Assembly: GCA_052143575.1 (NCBI GenBank) | Contig: JBKQSP010000054.1 | Span: 1 to 64,000, forward strand | Direction: 5' to 3' | Length of the DNA: 64,000 bases | Origin: JAKACA01 sp052143575 | GTDB taxonomy: Bacteria > Actinomycetota > Acidimicrobiia > Acidimicrobiales > Bog-793 | Shown: positions 35,078 to 43,997 of the stretch, in pieces | Position numbering within the stretch: the first letter of the stretch is position 1 | Layout of the letters: each line of letters begins with the position of its first letter | Program-made: the position numbers and the translations under genes | The notes under the pieces: generated by a model | Told to the model about the DNA's origin: nothing | Database searches by the model: none | The model's input: only the letters and a program-made list of their open reading frames with translations

Positions 35078-36847
35078 TCAGATGATCGTGAAGGTCAGCT
35101 TCGCCGTGTAGAGGCCGGCCGGGGTCGACGTCGGGGCGGTCAGGGTGAGCACCCCGTCGATGTAGACCGAACCGTTCCCGGCCGCAGCGGTGGCGAACTG
35201 GTGTGGTCCGCCCTTGAGGCCGTCGGAGCCGGCCGCTGTCGGCCCGTAGATGGCGCTGTTGGTCACGTTGTTCGTCACGACGTCACCGCTCTGCAGGGCG
35301 TTCCCGGTGAGGAACACGGGCGTGACGCCCGTGAAGGTCAGATTCTGACCGTTGATGACGTCGCCGGAGCCGTCGCTGAAGTCGGTCACCGTCGCCGATG
35401 CCGTCCAGGGCAGATCGCCTGCCCGCGTGTCGGTGATCGTCACGCCGTCGTTGGGGTTGGCGGCGTTGCCGAAGGGGGCCGAAGCGCTGAAGCTGGTGCC
35501 GTTGGGGCTCAGGACCGCCGTGCCCAGCTGGAACGGGTTCGCCGGCGTGTAGGGCGTGCTGATGGTGAGCGTGCCTGCCGGGACGTTGACATCCACCGTC
35601 TGAGCATCCGGTGCCGTCGCCGGTGTCGTGGCCGTGAACAGGACGGCGGGCGAGTCCGAGGTGTTGTACACCGACGAATTGCTCGGGACGAACTCGGCGA
35701 CGATGTTGTGGGCGCCTGTGGCGAACGAGCTGTAGTCCAGGCTGGCAATGCCTCCCGTACCCAGGCTCACGGTGCCGAGCAGGGCGCTGTTGCTCGTGAT
35801 GTCCCCGCTCGCATCGGTCCCGTCGTCGTAGAACTTGACGCTGCCTGCACCGGAGGCGAGCGGGCTGCTGTTGCTCGTCTGCGACACCGTGGCCGTGATG
35901 GTCACGGCCGTGTCAGCCGGCGCCGTGTCCGGGTTCACCGACAGTGCGGTAGTCGTCCCGGCCGCCGGGGCTGGCGACACCGTGAACGACGCCGTCCCCG
36001 TTGAACCGGCGTACGGCGAGGAGGCTGACGGCGCGAAGACGGCAGACAGCGTGTCGGTACCGACGGGCAGCGTCGTCGTGGCGATGGACGCCGTCCCGCC
36101 GGTGACCGTCACGGGGCTCGCGATGTCGGTCGAGCCGACCTCGAACTGCACGGTGCCGGGGGCGGCCGGGCTCACGGTGGCGTTCAACGTCACCGAGGTC
36201 CCTGACACCTGCGGGCTCGCCGGAGTCGTCGAGAGCGTCGTCGTCGTGGCCGTGAGGGTCGGCGCCGGGTAGACGACGGACCACGTGCTCCCGGTGACCT
36301 CGATGTCGGCGGCGTCATAGCTCGTGGTGGCGGACTTGCCAGTGGCCGAGGTGTAGAGCCTCAGCGCGTACATGCCGGCGTAGCCGTCGCTCGAGGTGTC
36401 CGTGTTGGGGAAGTCCGCCTCGAGCGTCGCCACGCTCTCGTCGCCGGCGCTGCCGGTCACGAGGGGAAGGGGCGAGGAAGCAAGGGCGGAAGGAGCCGAG
36501 GCATTCGGATACGTCGTCGAGACGCTCAGCGCCTCGCCGCTCCACTCTCCCGGCGCCTGTCCGTTCACGGGGAGGAAGCCGAACAACGTCGCCGTCGTGT
36601 CGCCGGACCGTATCGTCGTCGACCCTTGCACGTAGGCAGCCAGCGGGGAGGAGTTGATGCTTCCACCGGTGATCTGCTGGCCGGCCGAGTTGTAGAAGAT
36701 GAGAGAGCCGACGTCCGGCGGGTTCGACACCGGCTCCCACGGCGGGTTGTCGGCGGCGTAGGCGCTGCCGGCCCAGCCGACGGCGAGCGCTCCGCTCGCA
36801 ACGGTGGCCACGGCGACGGCCGCGACAGATCTGAGTAACTTTTTCAT
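35078..36847 (-). CDS. WxL-like secreted surface protein with Ig-like repeats
   Basis: 589 residues. Signal peptide ending YA-A, then the shared surface domain (about 30-180: VGSLIFYNSAGQQITGGSI, GEWSGEALSVSTTYPNASAP, MYALRLYTS), then two Ig-like repeats (TTTLSTTPASPQVSGTSV, TTALSVNPDTAPADTAV). The C-terminal part (about 415-589) looks like a WxL domain: ITDTRAGDLPWTASATVTDF near the start and TPAGLYTAKLTFTI at the end, where the second W is F. ATG at 36847. Hairpins flank it on both sides, so its dosage may differ from its neighbours. Likely the major surface subunit; inference. Confidence 0.72.
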   Translation of the reverse strand: MKKLLRSVAAVAVATVASGALAVGWAGSAYAADNPPWEPVSNPPDVGSLIFYNSAGQQITGGSINSSPLAAYVQGSTTIRSGDTTATLFGFLPVNGQAPGEWSGEALSVSTTYPNASAPSALASSPLPLVTGSAGDESVATLEADFPNTDTSSDGYAGMYALRLYTSATGKSATTSYDAADIEVTGSTWSVVYPAPTLTATTTTLSTTPASPQVSGTSVTLNATVSPAAPGTVQFEVGSTDIASPVTVTGGTASIATTTLPVGTDTLSAVFAPSASSPYAGSTGTASFTVSPAPAAGTTTALSVNPDTAPADTAVTITATVSQTSNSSPLASGAGSVKFYDDGTDASGDITSNSALLGTVSLGTGGIASLDYSSFATGAHNIVAEFVPSNSSVYNTSDSPAVLFTATTPATAPDAQTVDVNVPAGTLTISTPYTPANPFQLGTAVLSPNGTSFSASAPFGNAANPNDGVTITDTRAGDLPWTASATVTDFSDGSGDVINGQNLTFTGVTPVFLTGNALQSGDVVTNNVTNSAIYGPTAAGSDGLKGGPHQFATAAAGNGSVYIDGVLTLTAPTSTPAGLYTAKLTFTII

Positions 36848-36934
36848 GTGGTCTGTTCCAGTCCTTTTGTCGAGGTTTGCTGCGGGCACCCGTCGTGCGA
36901 CACGACGGGACGGCCAGTTCTGGCCGGGGCCACT

Positions 36935-36970
36935 CCGGGCTGGGTGGGCGCTTGCTCCCACCCAGCCCGG
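36935..36970 (-). terminator. Strong hairpin after the secreted PstS-like gene
   Basis: Perfect 14-base stem (CCGGGCTGGGTGGG at 36935-36948 with CCCACCCAGCCCGG at 36957-36970) and an 8-base loop, 14 bases after the stop of the gene at 36984. No T-run follows, so it may act as an RNA-stabilising or attenuating element as well as a terminator. Confidence 0.65.
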
Positions 36971-36983
36971 CACTAGCCGCTGA

Positions 36984-38159
36984 TCAGGAGGAGACGTCGC
37001 CGAGGTCTTGGTAGTCCGGTGTCACACCGGAGGCGGCGATCAAGGCCTGGCCTGACGCCTTGTCGACCAAGGCGCTGGCGGGGTTGCTCGGATTGGAGAA
37101 GAGCGTCTCGACCCAGTTGCGAGAGCCGCCTGGCTCCATCGGTGTCGTCGAGGTGGCATCGCTCTGGCGGAAGATGACGTAGTCCGTGATCGGGCTTGCG
37201 TAGACGGGATTGCCGTCCGTGGGCGATCCGGTGAGGAGCTTGACACCAGGGGTGAGCGGCGACGAGCTGCCCGGGAAGGGCGTGGCCGGGTTGTGGAAGT
37301 AGCCGGCGTTCCACAGCGCCAGTCGGCCGGCCGAGAACGGCACGATGGCATCGGCAGGGGTAGCCGCTCCGGTCACCGCCGTGGGGTCGTTCTGCTCCAC
37401 CGTCTTGACGCTGGCCGAGAGGGTGGGGGCGACGTTGCCGTTGGCGGTCGTGAGGTCGGCGATGAACGTCTTGTAGATGGACGATCCCGACGGGGGAATG
37501 AGCGGAATGATCGTGTCCGTCGACCCGGACGAGTTCCCTGGCAGGGAGTTCCACGTCGTGTACTTGCCCGTGTAGATGCCGAGCAGCTCCGCTACCGAGA
37601 GGCCACCCGATGGGGCGTTCGTGGTGCTGTCCGCGGCGATCTGGACCGAGTCGGTTCCGATCTCGACGACGTGCAGGTAACCCCAACCGTTGTTACTGGC
37701 CGTCGTCTGCTGTGCGGGCGTGGGCAGGCTGGCGCTGAACACGAAGTTGATCACCTCGGTGGAACCGGTATCCGCCAAGAGGGCAGTGATGGCGTTGCCG
37801 CTGCTGCTGACCCGCTGCACCGGGTAGGTGCCGGCGCGAAGGACGTCCGTTGGGTTGAGCGCCACCGATGGCGCACCCGTGGTGACGCTGTTCGTGTAGG
37901 CCGAACGGCCATTGGCGTCGGCCGTGGCGTCGAACACGACGAGCCGGTTGTAGGCACCGGCGGCGTTGAAGCCGGCGGCACCGAGGTAGTCCCCGTCCGC
38001 CAGGAACGAGAGGGCGTACTGCGGCGTGTCGCCGCCGACGCCGACGATGTCGCCCGGTTGCGGGGCGTAGTCGGCTCGCGCCGTCGACGCTCCGACGAAG
38101 GTCAGGCCGATGGCGATGGACGCCACCAGACCGAACCTGAGTCCTGTTCTGGGTTTCAC
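36984..38159 (-). CDS. Secreted PstS-like substrate-binding protein
   Basis: 391 residues with a signal peptide (FGLVASIAIGLTFVGASTARA). The mature part begins with a binding-protein-like strand and loop (DIVGVGGDTPQYALSFLADG) and contains the typical GLSVAELLGIYTGKYTTWNSL segment of PstS-family proteins near residue 190, and DPTAVTGAATPADAIVPFSAGR further on. No anchor is seen, unlike the two PstS-like proteins downstream. GTG start at 38159 with GGAAAGGAA upstream. First gene after the promoter at 38238-38265; expected to feed ligand to, or shape, the envelope complex. Confidence 0.78.
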   Translation of the reverse strand: MKPRTGLRFGLVASIAIGLTFVGASTARADYAPQPGDIVGVGGDTPQYALSFLADGDYLGAAGFNAAGAYNRLVVFDATADANGRSAYTNSVTTGAPSVALNPTDVLRAGTYPVQRVSSSGNAITALLADTGSTEVINFVFSASLPTPAQQTTASNNGWGYLHVVEIGTDSVQIAADSTTNAPSGGLSVAELLGIYTGKYTTWNSLPGNSSGSTDTIIPLIPPSGSSIYKTFIADLTTANGNVAPTLSASVKTVEQNDPTAVTGAATPADAIVPFSAGRLALWNAGYFHNPATPFPGSSSPLTPGVKLLTGSPTDGNPVYASPITDYVIFRQSDATSTTPMEPGGSRNWVETLFSNPSNPASALVDKASGQALIAASGVTPDYQDLGDVSS

Positions 38160-38237
38160 AGGTTTCCTTTCCCTGCTCGGTGGATTGCCTCGTGATGAGC
38201 ACCCAGCGCGGAGGAGCCCGGCTGAGTTGAAACAGTG

Positions 38238-38265
38238 TTTATACTAATCCGATGGATTTTGTCAA
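38238..38265 (-). promoter_or_regulatory. Promoter of the envelope locus
   Basis: Read on the minus strand, TTGACA (38265-38260) and TATAAA (38243-38238) are separated by 16 bases, a near-perfect housekeeping promoter in an unusually AT-rich 240-base spacer. The start codon of the first gene lies about 80 bases downstream. No obvious Pho-box repeats are seen next to it. Confidence 0.65.
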
Positions 38266-38397
38266 CATTATCCACGGCACGTAATTTATCGCGAATATCG
38301 TGATTAAGGCCAAGCCGGTCGTCGAAGTGGCGTCGCCAGCGATCTGGGAACCCCGTAGTCCGCTGTCGAACCAGGGGCCCGTCAGGCCGAGCGGTTG

Positions 38398-38949
38398 TCA
38401 GAGCTCGCTTAGGTTGGCCGATCGGTCGCGAGCGGTGACGTCCCAGACGTGGTGGACGGTGTCGTGAATCATGTAGCGAGCGATCGTGGCGACGGTGAAC
38501 GACGCGCCGTCGCTCCGCCGGCCGGGGCGCTGCCAATCGGCCTCGGACAGCCCGCCGAGCCGACGCGCCAAGGTGGCGGCGTTGGCCTCCAGGTCTGCCA
38601 CCGCAGTCACCGGGTCCTGCTCGCCGTAGCGCTCCTCGACGGCTGATGCATCTTGGTCCCAGTTCTGGAACAACGGGTCCTGCTCGGTGAGCATGCGGAC
38701 GATTCGGTCGTCGTAGCGCCGGTACACGTCGCGAACATGACAGGCGTACTCGAGCGGTGACCAGGTGGCATCATCCGGCCGGCCGGGCGAGACGGCGCCC
38801 TGCAGCAGCAGGTCGTGCCAGGCGGCTGCGTTGGCGCGGACAAGGCCGGCAACCGAGTCCGCCGCACAGTGGCTGGCGTCGAACCCGCACTCAGGGCAGG
38901 CCCGACCAAGGACCCAGGTCCAGTCTTTCGTGTCCGGCGTGAGCATCAT
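38398..38949 (-). CDS. DinB-family protein
   Basis: 183 residues, four-helix DinB/MDMPI-like fold. A short N-terminal CPECGFDA motif follows the DWTWVL opening seen in this subgroup. Metal-binding histidines are present in YACHVRDVYRR and MIHDTVHHVWDV. Family members are metal-dependent, often thiol-dependent transferases (mycothiol or bacillithiol), but the substrate is unknown. Two ATG codons in a row start the gene. Confidence 0.82.
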   Translation of the reverse strand: MMLTPDTKDWTWVLGRACPECGFDASHCAADSVAGLVRANAAAWHDLLLQGAVSPGRPDDATWSPLEYACHVRDVYRRYDDRIVRMLTEQDPLFQNWDQDASAVEERYGEQDPVTAVADLEANAATLARRLGGLSEADWQRPGRRSDGASFTVATIARYMIHDTVHHVWDVTARDRSANLSEL

Positions 38950-39019
38950 TTCAATGTAGGTCAGCTTGCGACGTCCGCACCGGAGCGATGGCCATGGATG
39001 CCACGACTCGGGTGCGCCC

Positions 39020-39313
39020 CTAGGAGGATCGCCTCCCGTCGAGACGGATGGTCCAGGGAAGGATTGCCTCGATCGTCAGGTGGGTTTCGCTCCAGGGATC
39101 GCCTGCAAGTGTGGCGCGCACCGTCTCTTCCGAGTCCGCCGCGATGGCGTGCACGACGCGGTGCTCGTCAGCGAGCGGCCCTCCGAGCACGAGGAAGCCG
39201 GAATCGACGAGTCCGTCCATGAAGGCGGCGTGCGCGAGCCACTCGGACTGCTCCTCCATCGGCCGCCCCGCAACCCACAGCGGGCCAGAACGACGGAGCT
39301 CCACGAGGAACAT
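39020..39313 (-). CDS. YCII-family protein
   Basis: 97 residues, dimeric alpha+beta-barrel fold of the YCII group: MFLVELRRSG start, central HAAFMDGLVDSGFLVLGGPL and DPWSETHLTIEAILPW end. YCII proteins are small enzymes or binding proteins of mostly unknown reaction. ATG 39313 preferred; GTG 39319 would add two residues. Confidence 0.78.
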   Translation of the reverse strand: MFLVELRRSGPLWVAGRPMEEQSEWLAHAAFMDGLVDSGFLVLGGPLADEHRVVHAIAADSEETVRATLAGDPWSETHLTIEAILPWTIRLDGRRSS

Positions 39314-39412
39314 CGCCACCGGCGAGGTTCTAGCACGGCGCTGTCGCTGATCGAGGCGGAATCGGATGGCGGGGCCGGCCCCTCGTCCCCTCCGCTCGTT
39401 TAGGCTGCCGGC

Positions 39413-39889
39413 GTGGCTGACAAGAAGCCACCTCGGCTAGAGGGTGACGAGCAGGAGACGCTGCAGGCCCTCCTGCAATACCAGCGTGAGTCGCTGGTCC
39501 GAGAGGTCGTAGGCGTCGGCGAGGACGACGCCCGGCGCGCTCTCGTGCCAAGCGGCACGACACTTCTGTGGTTGATCAAGCACATGGCGCAGGCCGAGCT
39601 GCTCTGGATCGTGCATCGCTTCGCCGCGGAACCGGTGGAGCTTTCCGATGGTTCCCTCGCGATGGGCGACACGGTTGCTGGCTGCGTCGCGGCCTACCGG
39701 CAGGCCTGGGAACGCGTCGATGACGGCGTGGCCGGGGCCGCAGGCCTCGAGGCACCGTGCCGGCTCGTGGGCGACGAGGCGCCCGTCAATTCCCGTTGGG
39801 TCCTGATGCACTTGTTGGAGGAGACGGCGCGCCGTGCTGGCCACGCGGACATCCTCCGCGAGCTGGTGGACGGCGAGACAGGCCGTTAG
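39413..39889 (+). CDS. DinB/DUF664-family protein
   Basis: 158 residues. The DUF664 pattern is clear: an N-terminal helix, LLWLIKHMAQAELLWI with the first metal His, and LLEETARRAGHADILREL with the last. Likely a metal-dependent thiol-transferase-like protein; substrate unknown. GTG start at 39413. Divergent from the YCII gene, 100 bases apart, and one of several DinB/YCII genes in this window. Confidence 0.85.
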   Translation: MADKKPPRLEGDEQETLQALLQYQRESLVREVVGVGEDDARRALVPSGTTLLWLIKHMAQAELLWIVHRFAAEPVELSDGSLAMGDTVAGCVAAYRQAWERVDDGVAGAAGLEAPCRLVGDEAPVNSRWVLMHLLEETARRAGHADILRELVDGETGR

Positions 39890-40204
39890 CTGGATCCCCT
39901 GGCATTCTTCAAACGGCAACGGTCTCTCGAAAGCTCGGCGACGCTCCGGCCGACCCGGCTGGCACGTGCTCACGGCGTTGCTCCACCCGGCGACGGGTCC
40001 TCTCAAACCCTCGCGTCGTCGCCGGCCTCCGTGCCGTGCGTGCCGAATGCCTTCGCAGGTGCGGCTCGCGCTGGGGGCGGCTCCCGGCTGACTGCGTAGG
40101 CCTCCCGGCTGACCGCGTAGGCGTCGTGCGAGCCGACGCGCAGGATTGAGGCGCAGTCATGCGGTAGTGACGGCAGCGTCGTAGCCTTCGAAGAGGAGGT
40201 AGAG
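39890..40204. other. Intergenic stretch with a small tandem repeat
   Basis: 315 bases without a gene. The only structure seen is a 21-base unit repeated twice with one mismatch (CTCCCGGCTGACTGCGTAGG at 40081 and CTCCCGGCTGACCGCGTAGG at 40102). AGAGGAGGTAGAG just before 40205 is the ribosome site of the next gene. No clear promoter is identified. Confidence 0.5.
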
Positions 40205-41014
40205 ATGCGCTGCCCAGCCTGTGGAGGCGAGACCCCCGACGGGAAACGGTTCTGCAAGCACTGCGGCGGCTCGCTCGCTGCCGTCTGTCCAGCTTGTGGG
40301 GCGCCCCTCGAGGCCGACAACCGCTTCTGCGTCGACTGCGGAGCGGCGATCTCTCCAGCCGTCTCCTCGCTCGAGGCTGTCGAGGGCCCGGTGGCGGAGC
40401 GGCGTCTCTGCTCGGTGCTCTTCGTCGATCTCGTCGGCTTCACCTCACTGGCGGAAGGGCGCGACCCGGAGGAGGTTCGTGAGCTGCTCTCGGACTACTT
40501 CGAGCGCGCCGCCGGCGTCATCTCGCGCTACGGCGGAACGGTGGAGAAGTTCATCGGCGATGCCGTCATGGCCGTCTGGGGGGCGCCGGTGGCCAAGGAG
40601 GACGACGCCGAGCGGGCCGTGCGGACCGCCCTCGAGGTCATCGCTTCGGTGAACGAGCTCGGTGCCGAGAGAGCTCTGCCAGGGTTGTCGTCCCGGGCGG
40701 GGGTGGTCACCGGTGAGGTGGCCATCACCATCGGCAAGGTGGCCGAGGGCATGGTGCTCGGTGACACCGTCAACTCCGCCTCCCGCCTGCAAAGCGTCGC
40801 CCCGACGGGGGGCGTCCTCGTGGACGAAGCCACGTTGCGGGCCTCCACCCGGGCGATCGCCTTCGCCGAGGTGGGGGAGCTCTCGCTGAAGGGCAAGTCC
40901 CAGCGCGTCAAGGCCTGGCAGGCGCTTCGCGTCGTCGCCCAGCGCAGAGGTGTCGGGCGATCCGAGGGCCTCGAGGCGCCCTTCGTCGGCCGGCCGAGGA
41001 GCTGCGCCTCATGA
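40205..41014 (+). CDS. Zinc-ribbon adenylate/guanylate cyclase (N-terminal part of a split protein)
   Basis: 269 residues. Two zinc ribbons at the N-terminus (CPACGGETPDGKRFCKHCGG and CPACGAPLEADNRFCVDCG), then a class III cyclase domain: metal Asp in LFVDLVGFTSLAEG, second metal Asp in KFIGDAVMAVWG and VLGDTVNSASRLQ. The frame then runs into APFVGRP and stops at 41014, where homologous proteins continue into an ATPase and TPR region. The next frame carries that continuation, so this is one protein split by a one-base frame change near 40990-40996. GAGGAGG precedes the ATG. Confidence 0.9.
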   Translation: MRCPACGGETPDGKRFCKHCGGSLAAVCPACGAPLEADNRFCVDCGAAISPAVSSLEAVEGPVAERRLCSVLFVDLVGFTSLAEGRDPEEVRELLSDYFERAAGVISRYGGTVEKFIGDAVMAVWGAPVAKEDDAERAVRTALEVIASVNELGAERALPGLSSRAGVVTGEVAITIGKVAEGMVLGDTVNSASRLQSVAPTGGVLVDEATLRASTRAIAFAEVGELSLKGKSQRVKAWQALRVVAQRRGVGRSEGLEAPFVGRPRSCAS

Positions 41015-43683
41015 AGGACCTGCTGGCGACGACCGAACGCGAGCACCGTGCACGGCTGCTCTCGGTCATGGGCGTCCCGGGCATCGGCAAGACCCGGCTC
41101 GTCTGGGAGTTGGCCAAGTACACCGACGGGCTCGCCGAGGAAGTGCACTGGCACGAAGGTCGCTCACCCGCCTACGGGGACGGCATCACCTTTTGGGCGC
41201 TCGGCGAGATGGTGCGCATGCGCGCCGGCATCGGCGAGTCGGAGGAGCCCGCCTCCTCAAGGGCCAAGCTCTCGGCCTGTGTGGCCGAGTTCGTCGCCGA
41301 GGAGAGCGAGCGCCGCTGGGTGGATGCGTCCCTCGCTCACCTCCTCGGCCTCGGTGAGGCACCGCCGGGGGACCGCAACGAGCTCTTCTCCACCTGGCGT
41401 GCCTTCTTCGAGGCAGTCGCCGACACGGCCCCGACCGTCATGGTCTTCGAGGACCTGCAGTGGGCAGACGTCGGCCTCATCGACTTCGTCGAGTCGATCC
41501 TCGAGTGGTCCTTCAACCACCCGATCCTGGTTGTCACCCTCGCCCGCCCCGAGCTGCTGGAGCGACGGCCCACCTGGGGAGCTGGGCAGCACAGTTTCAC
41601 CTCCCTTCACCTCGAGCCGCTCCCCGACACCGAGATGGGCGAACTCCTCCACGGCCTCGTGCACGGCATGCCCGGCGACGTGGTCGAAGCCGTGCGGGCA
41701 CGCGCAGAGGGCGTCCCCCTCTACGGCGTCGAGACCGTGCGCATGCTCCTCGACCGGGGCGTCCTCGTGCGCGACGACGGCAGCTACCGCCTCAGCGGGG
41801 AGCTCGGCTCCCTCGAGATTCCCGACACCCTGCACGCCCTTGTCGCCGCCCGCCTCGACGCCCTCTCTCCCGAGGAGCGCGCCGTCTTACAGGACGCCGC
41901 AATTGTCGGGCGGACCTTTCCCATCGAGGCCCTCGCCAGCCTCCACGCTGGAGAGACCGCCGCCCTAGCGGTCGAGCTGCGAAACCTCGTGCGAAAGGAG
42001 TTCCTCTTCGTAGAGACCGACCCCCGCTCACCGCAGCGGGGCCAGCACGGCTTTGTGCAGGGGATCATCGCCGAGGTGGCGGCCGCCACGCTCTCGAGGC
42101 ACGACCGCAGCGCCAAGCACCTCGCCGTCGCCCGCCACCTCGAGTCCCTCGGCGACGAGGAGCTCACTGGGCTCGTGGCCGCCCACTACGTCGAGGCGCA
42201 GCGAGCCGCTCCTGTAGCCGAGGCTGCCGAGCTTGCCGCTCCTGCCCGTGGCTGGCTCTCGCGGGCGGGCAACCGTGCTCTTTCCCTCGGCTCTCCCGAG
42301 CAGGCGCTCGACCTCTTCGAGCAAGCCTTGGACCTGACGAGAACCGGGGCAGAGCGTGCTTGGCTGCTCGAGGCCGCCGGCGAGGCCGCCGAGCGCGCCG
42401 CCGCCTACGGCGAGGCGCTGTCGCATCTCGAAGAGGCCGTCGCTTACCACGAGACAGCCGGAGACGTGAACGCCATTGGCCGTGCCACCGCTGGAGTGGT
42501 TCGCGTTCTCGGAGGCCTCGGTCGCCACCACGAGGCCATCGAGCGGTGCGAGCGGGCCCTCGAGGGCGTCGGCGACGGTGGCGATGAGCGTGTACGGGCC
42601 GAGCTTGCTTGCGAGTTGGCCGGGTCATACGGTCTCGAGGGGTCGTGCGAGTCCGCCCTGCAGTGGTCCGAGACGGCCCTGAGCCTCGCCGAGAAGCTCG
42701 ACGACATCGCCTTACTGGCTCGGTCGATCGGTACCAAGTCATATGCGCTCTTCAATCTCGGACGCCACCGGGAGGCCGTCATGCTCGCCCGGGGGCAAGT
42801 GGCCCTCGCCGATGCGGCCGGTTCCCTCGTGGAGCAGGCGTGGGCTCGGAGTTGGCTGGGGCTCTTCGCCTCTGGTGAGGACCCCAGAGAGTCCCTGTCT
42901 GCCTTCACCGAGTCAGCCGAACTGGCTAGACGGGCCGGGGACCGACGCCTGGAGCGGTTTAAGCTGAGCGATGTTGCCGAGCTCTCCATCTTCGTCGGAG
43001 CTTGGAGCGAAGCTCGGGCTGCCATGACCGAACTTCGAGAGCGAGAGATCCCGTTGTGGGAGGGGGAGGCGTTCCTCAACGTCCATGAGGCGATGTTGGC
43101 GGCACTCACGGGGGATCCTGTTGCGGCCTCAGGGCTCCTCGAAGAACAGAGAGCAGGCATGGCCGGTTCTGAGTTTCTCGCCGCACGAACCACGTACTTC
43201 AAGTGCCGCTCCCTCGTTTACCTCGCAGCTGGCGACCTCGAGGTGGCGCGGCGGTCGGCGGCCGAGGGTGTGTCTGCTGACCCGATGGGGGCTGACAGTC
43301 CGAGTGCTCTCTCGGTGCAGGCGCGCGCCTGCCTGTGGCAGCGCGATGCTGAGGGTGCTCGAGAGGCTCTCTCGATGATGACGGGATTTGGTGGCAGGTG
43401 GATGACGGCTCAGCGCTGCACGGTGGAGGCCGGTCTGGCCGCCCTCGAGGGCCGTGAGGAGGAAGCGGCCGAGGGCTATCGGAAAGCCGTCGAGGCCTTG
43501 CGGGCGCTCGACTGCACGCTCGACCTAGCGCTCTGCGAGCTCGACCTCGTGCTCCTGCTCGGCCCCGACCATGGGTCCGCAACCGTGGCGAAGGAGGCTC
43601 GGGACATCTTCACCGAGCTCGGAGCCAAACCATTCTTGGAGCGGCTAAACGACGCCGCCGGGCTCGAGCAAGTACAGGACTGA
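41011..43683 (+). CDS. AAA/STAND ATPase and TPR part of split cyclase protein
   Basis: 890 residues from the ATG at 41011, which overlaps the previous stop as ATGA. Walker A is GVPGIGKTRLVWE near residue 24 and Walker B VMVFEDLQWADV. A long helical TPR-like region fills the rest (EQALDLFEQALDL, YGEALSHLEEAVAY). In related proteins this is fused to the cyclase in the same polypeptide, and the frame immediately upstream of the ATG encodes the expected junction (AEELRL). The part may be translated by coupling through ATGA, or the frameshift may be a sequencing error or mutation. No C-terminal DNA-binding domain is seen. Confidence 0.88.
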   Translation: MKDLLATTEREHRARLLSVMGVPGIGKTRLVWELAKYTDGLAEEVHWHEGRSPAYGDGITFWALGEMVRMRAGIGESEEPASSRAKLSACVAEFVAEESERRWVDASLAHLLGLGEAPPGDRNELFSTWRAFFEAVADTAPTVMVFEDLQWADVGLIDFVESILEWSFNHPILVVTLARPELLERRPTWGAGQHSFTSLHLEPLPDTEMGELLHGLVHGMPGDVVEAVRARAEGVPLYGVETVRMLLDRGVLVRDDGSYRLSGELGSLEIPDTLHALVAARLDALSPEERAVLQDAAIVGRTFPIEALASLHAGETAALAVELRNLVRKEFLFVETDPRSPQRGQHGFVQGIIAEVAAATLSRHDRSAKHLAVARHLESLGDEELTGLVAAHYVEAQRAAPVAEAAELAAPARGWLSRAGNRALSLGSPEQALDLFEQALDLTRTGAERAWLLEAAGEAAERAAAYGEALSHLEEAVAYHETAGDVNAIGRATAGVVRVLGGLGRHHEAIERCERALEGVGDGGDERVRAELACELAGSYGLEGSCESALQWSETALSLAEKLDDIALLARSIGTKSYALFNLGRHREAVMLARGQVALADAAGSLVEQAWARSWLGLFASGEDPRESLSAFTESAELARRAGDRRLERFKLSDVAELSIFVGAWSEARAAMTELREREIPLWEGEAFLNVHEAMLAALTGDPVAASGLLEEQRAGMAGSEFLAARTTYFKCRSLVYLAAGDLEVARRSAAEGVSADPMGADSPSALSVQARACLWQRDAEGAREALSMMTGFGGRWMTAQRCTVEAGLAALEGREEEAAEGYRKAVEALRALDCTLDLALCELDLVLLLGPDHGSATVAKEARDIFTELGAKPFLERLNDAAGLEQVQD

Positions 43684-43821
43684 GGGTCAGGGCGCGCTCC
43701 TCGCAGCACCAAGCTGGCCTCGTTGACGGGTCTTCAGGGCGAGCAGGTTCTGCGCGAGCTGTGTACAAGCGTGACTCGGGCGCGAGGTAGCCTGAAACCT
43801 GCAGGTCACCAGCTGTATCAA

Positions 43822-43863
43822 GCCCCCGTAGCTCAGTTGGACAGAGCAGCTGCCTTCTAAGCA
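43822..43863 (+). pseudogene. Truncated tRNA-Arg copy (5' 42 bases)
   Basis: 42 bases identical to the 5' part of the tRNA-Arg at 45649-45690 (acceptor 5' strand, D arm, anticodon loop with TCT), then the sequence diverges (CTCCGGG), so T arm and 3' acceptor are missing. It cannot fold as a tRNA. The surrounding 43684-43997 stretch holds nothing else recognisable. The direct repeat brackets a 1.8-kb segment with one gene. Confidence 0.85.
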
Positions 43864-43997
43864 CTCCGGGCTGAACGTTGTGCTTGGTAGCTTTTGACCA
43901 GGACACACGCGAGCGGCGGCCGCTCACTTATCTGCTGTTCGACATTGTGGTCGGTGAAGACGCCGTCATCCTCCAGTCGGACTGGCGGGGCTGGAGG

